Shown piece by piece: positions 5,702 to 11,292 of a stretch of 22,617 nt of DNA. Each line of letters begins with the position of its first letter. Within the stretch, counting starts at the first letter, position 1. The position numbers and the translations under genes were made by a program. The notes under the pieces are model-generated. The model was not told where the DNA came from and ran no database searches. It worked only from the letters and a program-made list of their open reading frames with translations. Source of the stretch: a virus; IMG/VR virus record IMGVR_UViG_3300050138_000019, positions 1 through 22,617 of that record; one strand, 5' to 3'.

Positions 5702-5710
5702 AGTATACCA
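5702..5710 (-). promoter_or_regulatory. extended -10 promoter of the sulfotransferase operon
   Basis: The minus strand reads TGGTATACT (TG-G-TATACT, five of six matches to TATAAT). Only six bases separate it from the ATG, so transcription should begin at or near the start codon. It directly follows the U-rich tail of the terminator at 5711-5740. Confidence 0.6.
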
Positions 5711-5740
5711 GACAAAGGAAAGGCCCGGATGTCCGGGCCT
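5711..5740 (-). terminator. terminator behind the 18-codon gene
   Basis: A perfect eight-base-pair stem, AGGCCCGG with CCGGGCCT, closes a four-base loop. On the minus strand it is followed by TTCCTTTGTC, a U-rich tail. It ends the short transcript of the 18-codon gene at 5759-5815 and separates it from the sulfotransferase promoter. Confidence 0.75.
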
Positions 5741-5758
5741 CTCGTAGTCTCGACGCGG

Positions 5759-5815
5759 TTAGAAGTGGCCTGTGCCTGCCTGCCGCAGCCCACCTATCGT
5801 TGTGCCATCATTCAT
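5759..5815 (-). CDS. free-standing 18-residue peptide gene
   Basis: The frame encodes MNDGTTIGGLRQAGTGHF. GAGGAGG, a near-perfect Shine-Dalgarno, sits five bases upstream of the ATG, stronger than for most genes in the window. It lies alone between an upstream extended -10 promoter (5861-5869) and a downstream terminator (5711-5740), so it forms a single-gene transcription unit. The peptide is Gly/Thr-rich, hydrophilic and not membrane-like. I do not recognise it. An alternative is that the SD and frame are part of a regulatory leader, but no longer gene follows it before the terminator. Confidence 0.55.
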   Translation of the reverse strand: MNDGTTIGGLRQAGTGHF

Positions 5816-5860
5816 ACGAACCTCCTCGCGTTGGTGTGTAAGACTAAGTTGTACCCGACC

Positions 5861-5869
5861 AGAATAGCA
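5861..5869 (-). promoter_or_regulatory. extended -10 promoter of the 18-codon gene
   Basis: The minus strand reads TGCTATTCT (TG-C-TATTCT), 45 bases before the ATG at 5815. A TTGCAC lies about 18 bases upstream as a weak -35. Position and type match the other predicted promoters of this window. Confidence 0.45.
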
Positions 5870-5892
5870 CAGATCAGGACTATCGTGCAAAT

Positions 5893-5908
5893 AGTCCTCT
5901 GAAGGACT
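5893..5908 (-). terminator. hairpin at the end of the tRNA operon
   Basis: AGTCCT and AGGACT form a six-base-pair stem with a TCAG tetraloop directly after the CCA end of tRNA-Trp, followed on the minus strand by ATTTG. The U tract is short, so it may serve as a weak terminator or as a 3' processing boundary. Confidence 0.45.
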
Positions 5909-5981
5909 GGCGGGACGGCAAGGACTCGAACCTTGATTGACGGTTTTGGAGACCGCGATCCTGCCATTGGATGACCTTCCC
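5908..5981 (-). tRNA. tRNA-Trp (CCA)
   Basis: A 74-nt cloverleaf reads GGGAAGG...CCGTCCC for the acceptor stem (one A-G mismatch). The anticodon loop CTCCAAA (anticodon CCA) sits in the stem GCGGT/ACCGT. The T-arm is CAAGG TTCGAGT CCTTG, discriminator G73, with an encoded CCA end. G73 and CCA fit bacterial tRNA-Trp. It is the last tRNA of the array. Confidence 0.93.
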
Positions 5982-5985
5982 TAAC

Positions 5986-6060
5986 TGGCTCCGAGAGATG
6001 GGATCGAACCACCGACACACGACTTAACAGGCCGCTGCTCTGCCGCTGAGCTATCCCGGA
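5986..6060 (-). tRNA. tRNA-Asn (GUU)
   Basis: A 75-nt cloverleaf has acceptor TCCGGGA/TCTCGGA (one G-T pair), D-stem GCTC/GAGC, anticodon loop CTGTTAA (GTT) and T-loop TTCGATC. The discriminator is G73 and CCA is encoded. The anticodon stem GCGGC/GTCGT contains two G-T pairs. Only four bases separate it from tRNA-Trp. Confidence 0.93.
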
Positions 6061-6064
6061 AAAA

Positions 6065-6140
6065 TGGGGCGACCGTAGGGACTCGAACCCTATAGAGCAC
6101 GTTCACAACGTGCGGGCGAGACCCTTTGCCTTCGACCGCC
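6065..6140 (-). tRNA. tRNA-His (GUG)
   Basis: The anticodon loop TTGTGAA (GTG) sits in the perfect stem GCACG/CGTGC. The acceptor GCGGTCG/CGGTCGC is preceded by an encoded extra G at position -1, facing C73, the identity element of tRNA-His. The T-loop is TTCGAGT and CCA is encoded. The D-stem is short (GGC/GCC). Confidence 0.92.
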
Positions 6141-6146
6141 ATCTAC

Positions 6147-6221
6147 TGGTGCCGGATCTCTGAATCGAACAGAGGAGTGGCAGTTTACAAAACTGCTGCT
6201 GTACCACTGAGCCAATCCGGC
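6147..6221 (-). tRNA. tRNA-Thr (UGU)
   Basis: The acceptor GCCGGAT/ATCCGGC is fully paired. The anticodon loop TTTGTAA (TGT) lies in stem GCAGT/ACTGC, with T-loop TTCGATT, A73 and encoded CCA. The wobble U reads the ACA codon, which is scarce in GC-rich hosts. Confidence 0.93.
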
Positions 6222-6231
6222 GTCAAACAAA

Positions 6232-6305
6232 TGGAGCGGAGCCGGGGAATCGAACCCCGGTGTTCAGTTTGGAAGACTGATGCCCTGCCAATAGGCCAGC
6301 CCCGC
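6232..6305 (-). tRNA. tRNA-Gly (UCC)
   Basis: The acceptor GCGGGGC/GCTCCGC has one G-T pair. The anticodon loop CTTCCAA (TCC) lies in stem TCAGT/ACTGA; the T-arm is CGGGG TTCGATT CCCCG, with U73 as expected for Gly and an encoded CCA. It reads GGA codons. Confidence 0.92.
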
Positions 6306-6365
6306 TATGTACAAAAACCGTTCAACAATCGACACTGTTCACGTTACATGAACACGCCGTAAATA

Positions 6366-6442
6366 TGGTCTGTCGGGTTGGCTTCGATCCAACGACCCCT
6401 CGGTTCCAAACCGAGTGCTCTACCAGACTGAGCTACCAACAG
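6366..6442 (-). tRNA. tRNA-Pro (UGG) with altered T-loop
   Basis: The acceptor CTGTTGG/CCGACAG contains a U-G pair. The D-stem GCTC/GAGC and the anticodon stem CTCGG/CCGAG are intact, and the loop is TTTGGAA (TGG). The T-loop reads ATCGAAG instead of TTCRANY, so position 54 is A in place of the nearly universal T. CCA is encoded. It reads CCA codons. About 60 bases separate it from tRNA-Gly, in which I see nothing else. Confidence 0.85.
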
Positions 6443-6450
6443 AAAAGACT

Positions 6451-6579
6451 CGGCACACGCAGAGTGATCGGCCATGTCACGATCCTTTGGACTCCCTGCG
6501 TGTACCGTCCCGGAGTTGAGGTCCGCCCTATCCCGTTCAAGGTACGGTGGGCTCCTTGGCCCAGGTGGGGCTAGCCCAC
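6451..6579 (-). ncRNA. structured, unassigned RNA segment inside the tRNA operon
   Basis: Between tRNA-Ala and tRNA-Pro lie 170 bases without a supported gene but with dense pairing on the transcribed strand. A 12-bp helix joins 6451-6462 and 6496-6507 (one G-T pair) and encloses a GATCG/CGATC hairpin. Other stems are TGGGC/GCCCA (6548-6552 with 6559-6563) and GTGGG/CCCAC (6565-6569 with 6575-6579). GGTAC at 6541-6545 can pair with GTACC at 6502-6506, which competes with the 12-bp helix. Just after the long helix comes AGTCTTTTC. I could not fold it as a tRNA. It may be a small RNA, a processing or attenuation element, or a decayed tRNA. Confidence 0.4.
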
Positions 6580-6612
6580 ACGATGCGCAACGTCAACCGT
6601 CTACCGGCGAAC

Positions 6613-6687
6613 TGGTGGACCGTCTCGGACTCAAACCGAGCAGGCTAGCTCCGTGCAAGGGAACTCCGGGTACTCTGCCCACAGCCC
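6613..6687 (-). tRNA. tRNA-Ala (UGC), atypical D-arm
   Basis: The acceptor GGGCTGT/ACGGTCC contains the G3-U70 pair that defines tRNA-Ala, with A73 and an encoded CCA. The anticodon loop CTTGCAC (TGC) is closed by GTTCC/GGAGC, and the T-arm is CTCGG TTTGAGT CCGAG. The D-arm is unusual: only a GGG/CCC pairing is visible, the loop lacks the GG pair that docks to the T-loop, and the variable region is seven bases. It could be a functional but divergent alanine tRNA or a decaying copy. It starts about ten bases after a predicted promoter -10. Confidence 0.65.
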
Positions 6688-6696
6688 AGTGCGATC

Positions 6697-6705
6697 ATTC
6701 TACCA
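6697..6705 (-). promoter_or_regulatory. extended -10 promoter of the tRNA operon
   Basis: The minus strand reads TGGTAGAAT (TG-G-TAGAAT, five of six matches), placing transcription start about three bases before tRNA-Ala. It directly follows the U-rich tail of the capsid-operon terminator, the same terminator-promoter layout as at 5702-5740. Confidence 0.6.
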
Positions 6706-6733
6706 TAAAGAAAAGGCCCCACGAGGGGGCCTT
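6706..6733 (-). terminator. terminator of the capsid operon
   Basis: AAGGCCCC and GGGGCCTT form an eight-base-pair stem at 6713-6733 with a short loop, followed on the minus strand by TTCTTTAT. It lies 27 bases after the stop of the major capsid gene and closes the structural transcription unit. Confidence 0.85.
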
Positions 6734-6759
6734 CTCGAAGTATCCCAGGTGGGAGTAAC

Positions 6760-7668
6760 TTATGTTCCCGCGCTTCCCCAGCAGCCCCTGTAGTCTGACC
6801 AGCCAAAACTATATCGTTCTCGCGCCTTGTAGCGCATGTTGCCGGACTCGAACTCACCCTCAAGACCGCGCTCGACTTTCTTTCGCACGAAGTGCTTGAG
6901 ACCGTCTGCAACGTCCGTCTTGATGTACCAGCCGATTGGATCGGTCAGGTAGTGATTGACGCTGACGCCGCCGCTGTACGTCCCGATGGACTTGAGCGCG
7001 TTGACGTCGTTGTCGCCGGTGCCCGGACGGAAGTCCGAGAACAACAGGCGCTGCGCCACGTACTTGTTGCCGTTCGGCACGATTATCCGTTTCGGCTTTG
7101 CAGCCATGCGGATGCCGCGCTCGTCAACCCACAGGCCGATTGCGATGTCGGCAGCTTCCAGCGCGCTCTCTGAGAGGTCGGGCTGAGTTGCGAACATGTT
7201 CGCCTGTGTGCCACCGCCCCAGATCGGGTGCGAGACTGAGAACATCGCAACGCCGTCTCCGCCGAGGTACGATGCGCTGAACCCGTTGTTCAGTACGTTC
7301 GCGCCTGTGACTTCCTTCGTATTCTGCAGACCACGGGCCAGCGACTTGCTGTACTTGCCCGCGATGGAACCGTAGAGGCCGTCCTCTTCCGCTTCCTGGG
7401 TGATGGCAAACGCCAACGCCACTGTGTTGTGGATGTACCGAGCGACGTAGGACTCTGCGCCTTCATCGAACGACACGCCCTGGCCTTCCGCCTTAACAGG
7501 GGCGGTTCCGAGACCGGCCATGAGGACATCCTCTTCATACGCTTTCACGGATGTGTTGATGTCGAAAATATCACGCCACTCTTCGGGATAGCGGTTGTAT
7601 TCCATACCGAACACGGTGTTCAGTCCGTACTGCAACTGCTTCTTGAACAAACTGCGATTCATTGCCAT
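6760..7668 (-). CDS. major capsid protein (Mu gpT-like / HK97-fold type), 302 aa
   Basis: The protein begins MAMNRSLFKKQLQYGLNTVF and continues with EYNRYPEEWRDIFDINTSVK, a start typical of gpT-like major head subunits. Other family features are GAPVKAEGQ-like and Glu-rich segments (SFDEGAESYVARYIHNTVAL), a repeated helical middle (SKSLARGLQNTKEVTGANVL) and a late DPIGWYIKTDVADGLKHFVR segment. It assembles the icosahedral shell. No large prodomain is visible, in keeping with a separate scaffold gene upstream. AAGG lies nine bases before the ATG; the next ATG six bases on is less well spaced. It is the last gene of the structural operon, directly before a strong terminator, the usual place for a highly expressed capsid gene. 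Confidence 0.88.
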   Translation of the reverse strand: MAMNRSLFKKQLQYGLNTVFGMEYNRYPEEWRDIFDINTSVKAYEEDVLMAGLGTAPVKAEGQGVSFDEGAESYVARYIHNTVALAFAITQEAEEDGLYGSIAGKYSKSLARGLQNTKEVTGANVLNNGFSASYLGGDGVAMFSVSHPIWGGGTQANMFATQPDLSESALEAADIAIGLWVDERGIRMAAKPKRIIVPNGNKYVAQRLLFSDFRPGTGDNDVNALKSIGTYSGGVSVNHYLTDPIGWYIKTDVADGLKHFVRKKVERGLEGEFESGNMRYKARERYSFGWSDYRGCWGSAGT

Positions 7669-7706
7669 GTGTGCTTGCCTTCTTGTTGTGCTGTTGCTGC
7701 CGGAAC

Positions 7707-8312
7707 TTACGTACCAGTTGCCTGGATGATGCCAGCCGAGAACTCATGCTGCGCGATCAAAACTTCCAGCTCCGAGACGCCACCAACGTCATTGCCAGGA
7801 ACCTGTGTAAGGCCCAGGATGAACAACGCGACGTTCTTGTTTGCTGTGCCAGTGTGACCCGTGATGTTCGCTGTCTCGCCGCTGATGCCGGTGAGTAAGC
7901 TGCCGCCCGATTGACCCTGGAAGGGGACGAACGCGCTGAACGAGCCGACCAACATTGTGCCGAGGAGCTGGCACTTGAACACGAGGTTCGGATCGTCATA
8001 CACGTATGCCGTTGCAGCCGTACCTGACATGAGAGCCGTGCCTGAAGCCCACGTCTTCTCGAAGCGGACGTTGCCCGCTGAGTCGATGTACTTGCATCCC
8101 GCGAACACGCCACGAACGAACGTGGATGTGGTGGCGAGGATGATGTTCTTCTGGGCCAGGAGGACGCCAGTTGTCGTAGCAACCAAGTCACCCGTGAAGA
8201 TGTTGGCAGCGTAACCCGTTGGGATGCCATATTCGTTTGCACGAATGACACCGCCAGTGAGATGACGAACAGGCTTGAAACCGTAAGGACCGGCGACGAG
8301 AGTAGAAACCAT
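7707..8312 (-). CDS. putative head decoration or minor capsid protein, 201 aa
   Basis: The 201-residue protein is Gly/Thr/Ala-rich with many predicted short beta strands (YGFKPVRHLTGGVIRANEYG, YAANIFTGDLVATTTGVLL, VRFEKTWASGTALMSGTAAT), like small beta-sandwich virion proteins. It lies just upstream of the major capsid gene in the operon, where many podovirus-like phages carry a conserved structural protein of similar size. No enzymatic motif is visible. Decoration or stabilisation of the shell is inferred from context and composition. Its ribosome-binding site lies in one arm of a hairpin at 8321-8338, so translation may be restrained relative to the capsid protein. Confidence 0.65.
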   Translation of the reverse strand: MVSTLVAGPYGFKPVRHLTGGVIRANEYGIPTGYAANIFTGDLVATTTGVLLAQKNIILATTSTFVRGVFAGCKYIDSAGNVRFEKTWASGTALMSGTAATAYVYDDPNLVFKCQLLGTMLVGSFSAFVPFQGQSGGSLLTGISGETANITGHTGTANKNVALFILGLTQVPGNDVGGVSELEVLIAQHEFSAGIIQATGT

Positions 8313-8320
8313 TTGCGAAA

Positions 8321-8338
8321 CCCCTTATTGTTGAGGGG
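8321..8338 (-). promoter_or_regulatory. hairpin covering the RBS of the putative decoration gene
   Basis: CCCCT and AGGGG pair around an eight-base loop, and the AGGGG arm is the Shine-Dalgarno (AAGGGG) nine bases before the ATG at 8312. The structure could lower initiation. It lacks a U tract and is unlikely to be a strong terminator. Confidence 0.4.
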
Positions 8339-8354
8339 CCGCAACTCTCAGATG

Positions 8355-8984
8355 TTAGTCCTCTGAGTTCGGTCGCCGCCCCGTTGATACCCGACTTCTG
8401 CGCTCGGCAATAATAGGCATGCCTGGGCGCTCTTCTTTGTGGATGTCCTTCTCGATGGCTTCGGTCTGCACCGCAGTCATTCCCCGATAGAACTTCGCAC
8501 GCTGTCGCGCGATGCTGACGGGCATTTCGCAAAGGATCAAACCTTCCACGCCTATGCACTCACCATGCGTGCCGTGTAGGATGGTTGGCGGTAAATCTTC
8601 CTTCGCGACTGTATCCAGCTTGCGAGGACGCCATCCTTCACGGAAGGCACGGCTGACGTTCGAGGGGTCTTGCCCCGTGCGGAACGACGTCCGTACCAAT
8701 CTCTGCACAAAACCTGCGCGCGGTGCGGGCATCTCCAGATTGCTGGGATCGCGCCACTGCACCACATCCTGTTCCTGCTCGACCACGTCCACGTTGCCGT
8801 GAACCTGATCGGTGCCATCGTCAACCGCGTTGGTTGCGACAGCCTGTCCAATCTTGTTCCTCAGAGCGGCGTTGACCCTGCGGGCCTCAGCTAACTGAGA
8901 CTGCAGCTCACCGACGTCGTCGGTATCAATCGCTTCTCCCGGAACGAACTCGGGCACTTCCACATAACCTTTCGGGCTATTCAT
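8355..8984 (-). CDS. conserved virion-type protein of unknown function, 209 aa
   Basis: The N-terminal third is acidic, with a short coiled coil (ELQSQLAEARRVNAALRNKI). The central part holds the most distinctive block, PAPRAGFVQRLVRTSFRTGQ followed by SRAFREGWRPRKLDTV and a GVEGLILCEMPVSIARQRAK helix. I recall this arrangement from proteins sited between scaffold and capsid genes of podovirus-like phages, annotated only as structural or hypothetical. The ATG at 8984 has AGGAG seven bases upstream, inside the 3' end of the scaffold gene. It probably takes part in head assembly, inferred from position. Confidence 0.65.
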   Translation of the reverse strand: MNSPKGYVEVPEFVPGEAIDTDDVGELQSQLAEARRVNAALRNKIGQAVATNAVDDGTDQVHGNVDVVEQEQDVVQWRDPSNLEMPAPRAGFVQRLVRTSFRTGQDPSNVSRAFREGWRPRKLDTVAKEDLPPTILHGTHGECIGVEGLILCEMPVSIARQRAKFYRGMTAVQTEAIEKDIHKEERPGMPIIAERRSRVSTGRRPNSED

Positions 8985-8987
8985 GAC

Positions 8988-10031
8988 TTAGCTCCTCTCA
9001 GCTGTTGCGCGCAAGTCGGCGCGCTTGTTGCGTGCAAACTCTCGCAGCACTGCGGGGTTCGACGTGTCTTGCCCCATCTGCTGGAGCATCTGGATCTCGC
9101 TGGGGGTGATCGTCACCTTATTGGGGTTGACGTTCGTCCGCTGCATCGAGTTTCCACCGCGTGTCCCCGAGCTACCAACACCACCTTGACCCGGCTTGCC
9201 GCCGCGTCTGCTCTTCAGGTACTCCGGGTTCACTTCCTTGCTGAACCGTTTCGCGAGCGTCTTGCTCAGCTCGGTGTAGTACTCATCTGAGTTCTGGTTG
9301 TAGCCCATCTTGTAGAGAAGCTGGTCGGCTGCCAATGCAGCCTCTTTGAACAAGGGGTCCGTACCATATGCCGGGTGCGCTGCGATCCAGGCTTGTGCCT
9401 TCGGGTTCGCGGGCTTCACTGCGGGCTGCGACGCTGCCTTCTTCAGCTGCTCTTTAGCCGCATCCAACTGCGCCTTGCGGGATTGAATCCCAGCTTTGAC
9501 GTCAGTGATCTTGTCGTCAAGATCCACTTCGGTTGCCGTCTCGCCTTCCTCGCGCGCCTTGATCTTCTGCGCCTTCAGCTCTTCGAGCTTACGCTGGTCT
9601 GTCGCGTTCAGCTCTGAAGTATCACGCTCCTGCTGCTGCAGGTCGATCTTGCTGCTGAGCTGCCCCAGCTGCGCTTCGAGTCGTCGGCTACGCTCCTCAG
9701 CTTCCTCTCGCATTCGGGTCTCGCGCCCGAGGCGTTCCTCGAAGCGGTCCTTACCCTTGACTGGCTCACCGTCCTCTTGGACCTGCTCCTCGTCAGTGGA
9801 GATTTCAAACTCCTGCTCCTGATCTATATCACCGGGACGCTCGACGCGCTCGATGTCGCCGAACTGGTCGGCCTTCCCTTTGTCAGGATTTCCCGGAGCG
9901 TCGTTGATGATAACTGCGCCGGTAGCGTCTTGCCGATCCCCGTTTCCCTGGAGATCTACCTCTGTTCCTGTGACGGAATCAGCGGTGTGCAGATCGTTGA
10001 AGCTGTGATCGTATTTTCCCATGAGGGGCAT
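8988..10031 (-). CDS. putative capsid scaffolding protein, 347 aa
   Basis: The first 90 residues are acidic and disordered. Residues about 90-205 are a long charged coiled coil (EERLGRETRMREEAEERSRR, LEELKAQKIKAREEGE, QLDAAKEQLKKAA). A globular block follows (KAQAWIAAHPAYGTDPLFKE), then a Gly-rich linker and a basic helical C-terminus. Disorder, coiled coil and a basic C-terminal helix between portal and capsid genes are typical of scaffolds, which fill the procapsid and are removed before packaging. Two starts are possible (10031 and 10022); the SD AAGGA is too close to the first and rather far from the second. The leader carries a CAACAACAACAA tract. Confidence 0.75.
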   Translation of the reverse strand: MPLMGKYDHSFNDLHTADSVTGTEVDLQGNGDRQDATGAVIINDAPGNPDKGKADQFGDIERVERPGDIDQEQEFEISTDEEQVQEDGEPVKGKDRFEERLGRETRMREEAEERSRRLEAQLGQLSSKIDLQQQERDTSELNATDQRKLEELKAQKIKAREEGETATEVDLDDKITDVKAGIQSRKAQLDAAKEQLKKAASQPAVKPANPKAQAWIAAHPAYGTDPLFKEAALAADQLLYKMGYNQNSDEYYTELSKTLAKRFSKEVNPEYLKSRRGGKPGQGGVGSSGTRGGNSMQRTNVNPNKVTITPSEIQMLQQMGQDTSNPAVLREFARNKRADLRATAERS

Positions 10032-10079
10032 GATCCTTGTTGTTGTTGTAACGCCGACCCATGTGGATCGTGAACCACT

Positions 10080-10088
10080 ATCTTATCA
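10080..10088 (-). promoter_or_regulatory. extended -10 promoter before the scaffold gene
   Basis: The minus strand reads TGATAAGAT (TG-A-TAAGAT), 48 bases upstream of the scaffold ATG in one of the few real gaps of the structural operon. It would allow the scaffold, decoration and capsid genes to be transcribed apart from terminase and portal. Confidence 0.45.
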
Positions 10089-10105
10089 TGGTTTTAGGGC
10101 GGCAC

Positions 10106-10234
10106 TTACAGCGCGAGGTACGCAAGCGCTCTGAGATGTGTTGTTTTTCTCTCGGGTACACGCGCATACAACGCAAGAGCTGGGCCAAGTTGTTTGCTAT
10201 GGCCGCACTCCAGGACTTCCCCGGCGCGGTACAT
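10106..10234 (-). CDS. hypothetical protein, 42 aa
   Basis: A short frame starts in a TGATG overlap with the stop of the YspA-like gene and encodes MYRAGEVLECGHSKQLGPAL, followed by a helix ending HLRALAYLAL. A Cys-x-His pair near residue 10 could bind metal, though no second pair is seen. No separate SD is obvious; translation would rely on coupling. It fills the first part of a 200-base interval before the scaffold gene. I do not recognise it. Confidence 0.45.
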   Translation of the reverse strand: MYRAGEVLECGHSKQLGPALALYARVPERKTTHLRALAYLAL

Positions 10235-10653
10235 CAGACGCGCACCACATGAAGATACATACCATGTGCCGCAGCCCTTGTCATCATGTCCTGGGTGCCG
10301 CGACTACGGCCATCCCAGAAACAAATAGCAGCGCCACCCTCGCAGCGCGTCGCCATCTCCTCGTTTCGGTATGGGCCTGCGTACTTGCCGCGCTTACTCC
10401 AGTCTGTAAGCACTCGGACGACAAGCACCTTTGCATCGGTGGCCCACGTCTCCGCCATGCGATCCGGCCCGCGACAACCCCCAGAGTAGATTGCCTGCGG
10501 CTTGCGGATCATCATGAGACGATCCAGCTCGGTGTACATAGACTCCCGCTCACCCTTCTGCCGACCGTACCCGCGCGATCCGCATACGATCCAGACGTTG
10601 TTGAGAAGATGAATCGGGAACCACAGATCTGGTGGCCCGAGCCAAGCGCTCAT
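10234..10653 (-). CDS. YspA-like SLOG family protein (DUF2493), 139 aa
   Basis: The protein contains the Rossmann-like SLOG signature of the DUF2493/YspA group: VWIVCGSRGYG near residue 20, AIYSGGCRGPDRMAETWATD near residue 55, the basic VRVLTDWSKRGKYAGPYRNE block, and AICFWDGRSRGTQDMMTRA near the end. The GSRxY and GG..GPD motifs form the expected nucleotide-binding site. SLOG proteins bind nucleotide derivatives and are proposed to act in nucleotide signalling or conflict systems; the substrate of this one is unknown. The start is set by ATGA overlap with the cochaperonin gene. Sitting inside a structural operon is unusual for this family. Confidence 0.85.
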   Translation of the reverse strand: MSAWLGPPDLWFPIHLLNNVWIVCGSRGYGRQKGERESMYTELDRLMMIRKPQAIYSGGCRGPDRMAETWATDAKVLVVRVLTDWSKRGKYAGPYRNEEMATRCEGGAAICFWDGRSRGTQDMMTRAAAHGMYLHVVRV

Positions 10654-11108
10654 CCTGCTATCCAGCTCCAGATCTTTGCAGGGTCGTCAACCACCATCAG
10701 GATGTCGGTCTCTTTGATGACCTTGAGGATGTCGTTCTTCGTGTCGCCGTTGTCGTCGGTGTACAGCGAGTTGGTCGGCACTTCGGTGCCGGTGTGCGCC
10801 GGGTACATGACCCAGTCTCCAACCTTCGGCTGGTCGGGATCGTCCTGGAACCACAGCTTGCTTGTCGTGAGCGCCTTGTTGCAGAGTTTGCCCATAGCCA
10901 TGATCTGGCCGACTTGGTTGAAGACTTCCTGGGCCTTCTGGTCCGAGCCGGTCAATGCGATCATGCCGACGTTGGTCTTCGCGCGGTGCGGGCGCACCAG
11001 TACGAACCACTTTATAGGCTTGAACCCAAGCTCACCAGCCGTCGCCCTCGGTGCCGACTCCACGACTTGTATGTGCTCTTCCAGTTCGCCTGTTTCCAGA
11101 TTGTTCAT
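10650..11108 (-). CDS. GroES-like cochaperonin, 152 aa
   Basis: Residues about 28-145 follow the cpn10 pattern: FKPIKWFVLVRP at the start, a mobile-loop-like region with KTNVGMIALTGSD, then VGQIMAMGK, PKVGDWVMYPAHTGTEV (the conserved VGD.V.Y...G.EV block) and VIKETDILMVVDDP at the end. Phage GroES-like proteins, such as T4 gp31, work with host GroEL to fold the capsid protein, which would suit its place in the head operon. No GroEL partner lies in the window. The ATG at 11108 is preceded by GAGGAG at nine bases; an upstream in-frame ATG at 11219 lies in other genes. It is longer than host GroES (about 97 aa), owing to an N-terminal arm and internal inserts. Confidence 0.82.
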   Translation of the reverse strand: MNNLETGELEEHIQVVESAPRATAGELGFKPIKWFVLVRPHRAKTNVGMIALTGSDQKAQEVFNQVGQIMAMGKLCNKALTTSKLWFQDDPDQPKVGDWVMYPAHTGTEVPTNSLYTDDNGDTKNDILKVIKETDILMVVDDPAKIWSWIAG

Positions 11109-11292
11109 CGTCGTCGTCTCCTCGTTTGAGTTTGGCGTCTGCCATAAATGATTCGAGCACCAGGAGCTGCTGCCATTTGCCCAGCCACTTTTGATAGGAT
11201 GCGAAGTCTTCCAAGCCACCGGACCACGCCTTCACGATGCGCTCGCGCTCGGTCTTGATGAATGCAGCGATGTCGACAGACACGTCAATCAT
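11032..11292 (-). CDS. hypothetical protein overlapping the cochaperonin gene, 86 aa
   Basis: The start (MIDVSVDIAAFIKTERERIV) is fixed by an ATGA overlap with the 58-aa gene upstream. The first 55 residues look like a helical folded region rich in Trp, Lys and Leu (SYQKWLGKWQQLLVLE). The C-terminus turns acidic, then Gly/Arg-rich, and runs 77 bases into the cochaperonin gene in another frame. The GACGACGACGA codons of its acidic stretch double as the region that includes the next gene's SD. No family is recognised. Confidence 0.65.
   Translation of the reverse strand: MIDVSVDIAAFIKTERERIVKAWSGGLEDFASYQKWLGKWQQLLVLESFMADAKLKRGDDDDEQSGNRRTGRAHTSRGVGTEGDGW

Noticed and set aside
6443-6612. An eighth tRNA between Ala and Pro
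   Set aside because: No T-loop of the TTCRANY type with a pairing stem, no matching acceptor ends and no anticodon loop with U33 could be assembled by eye.
5908-6687. A tRNA-based attachment site for integration
   Set aside because: No integrase, excisionase or duplicated tRNA end is visible; the tRNA genes are complete and belong to a multi-tRNA operon typical of lytic phages.
10138-11151. A 337-codon open frame on the plus strand
   Set aside because: It is antisense to the YspA-like and cochaperonin genes, which have clear domains, and its translation is Ser/Arg/Pro-rich without a recognisable fold or operon context.
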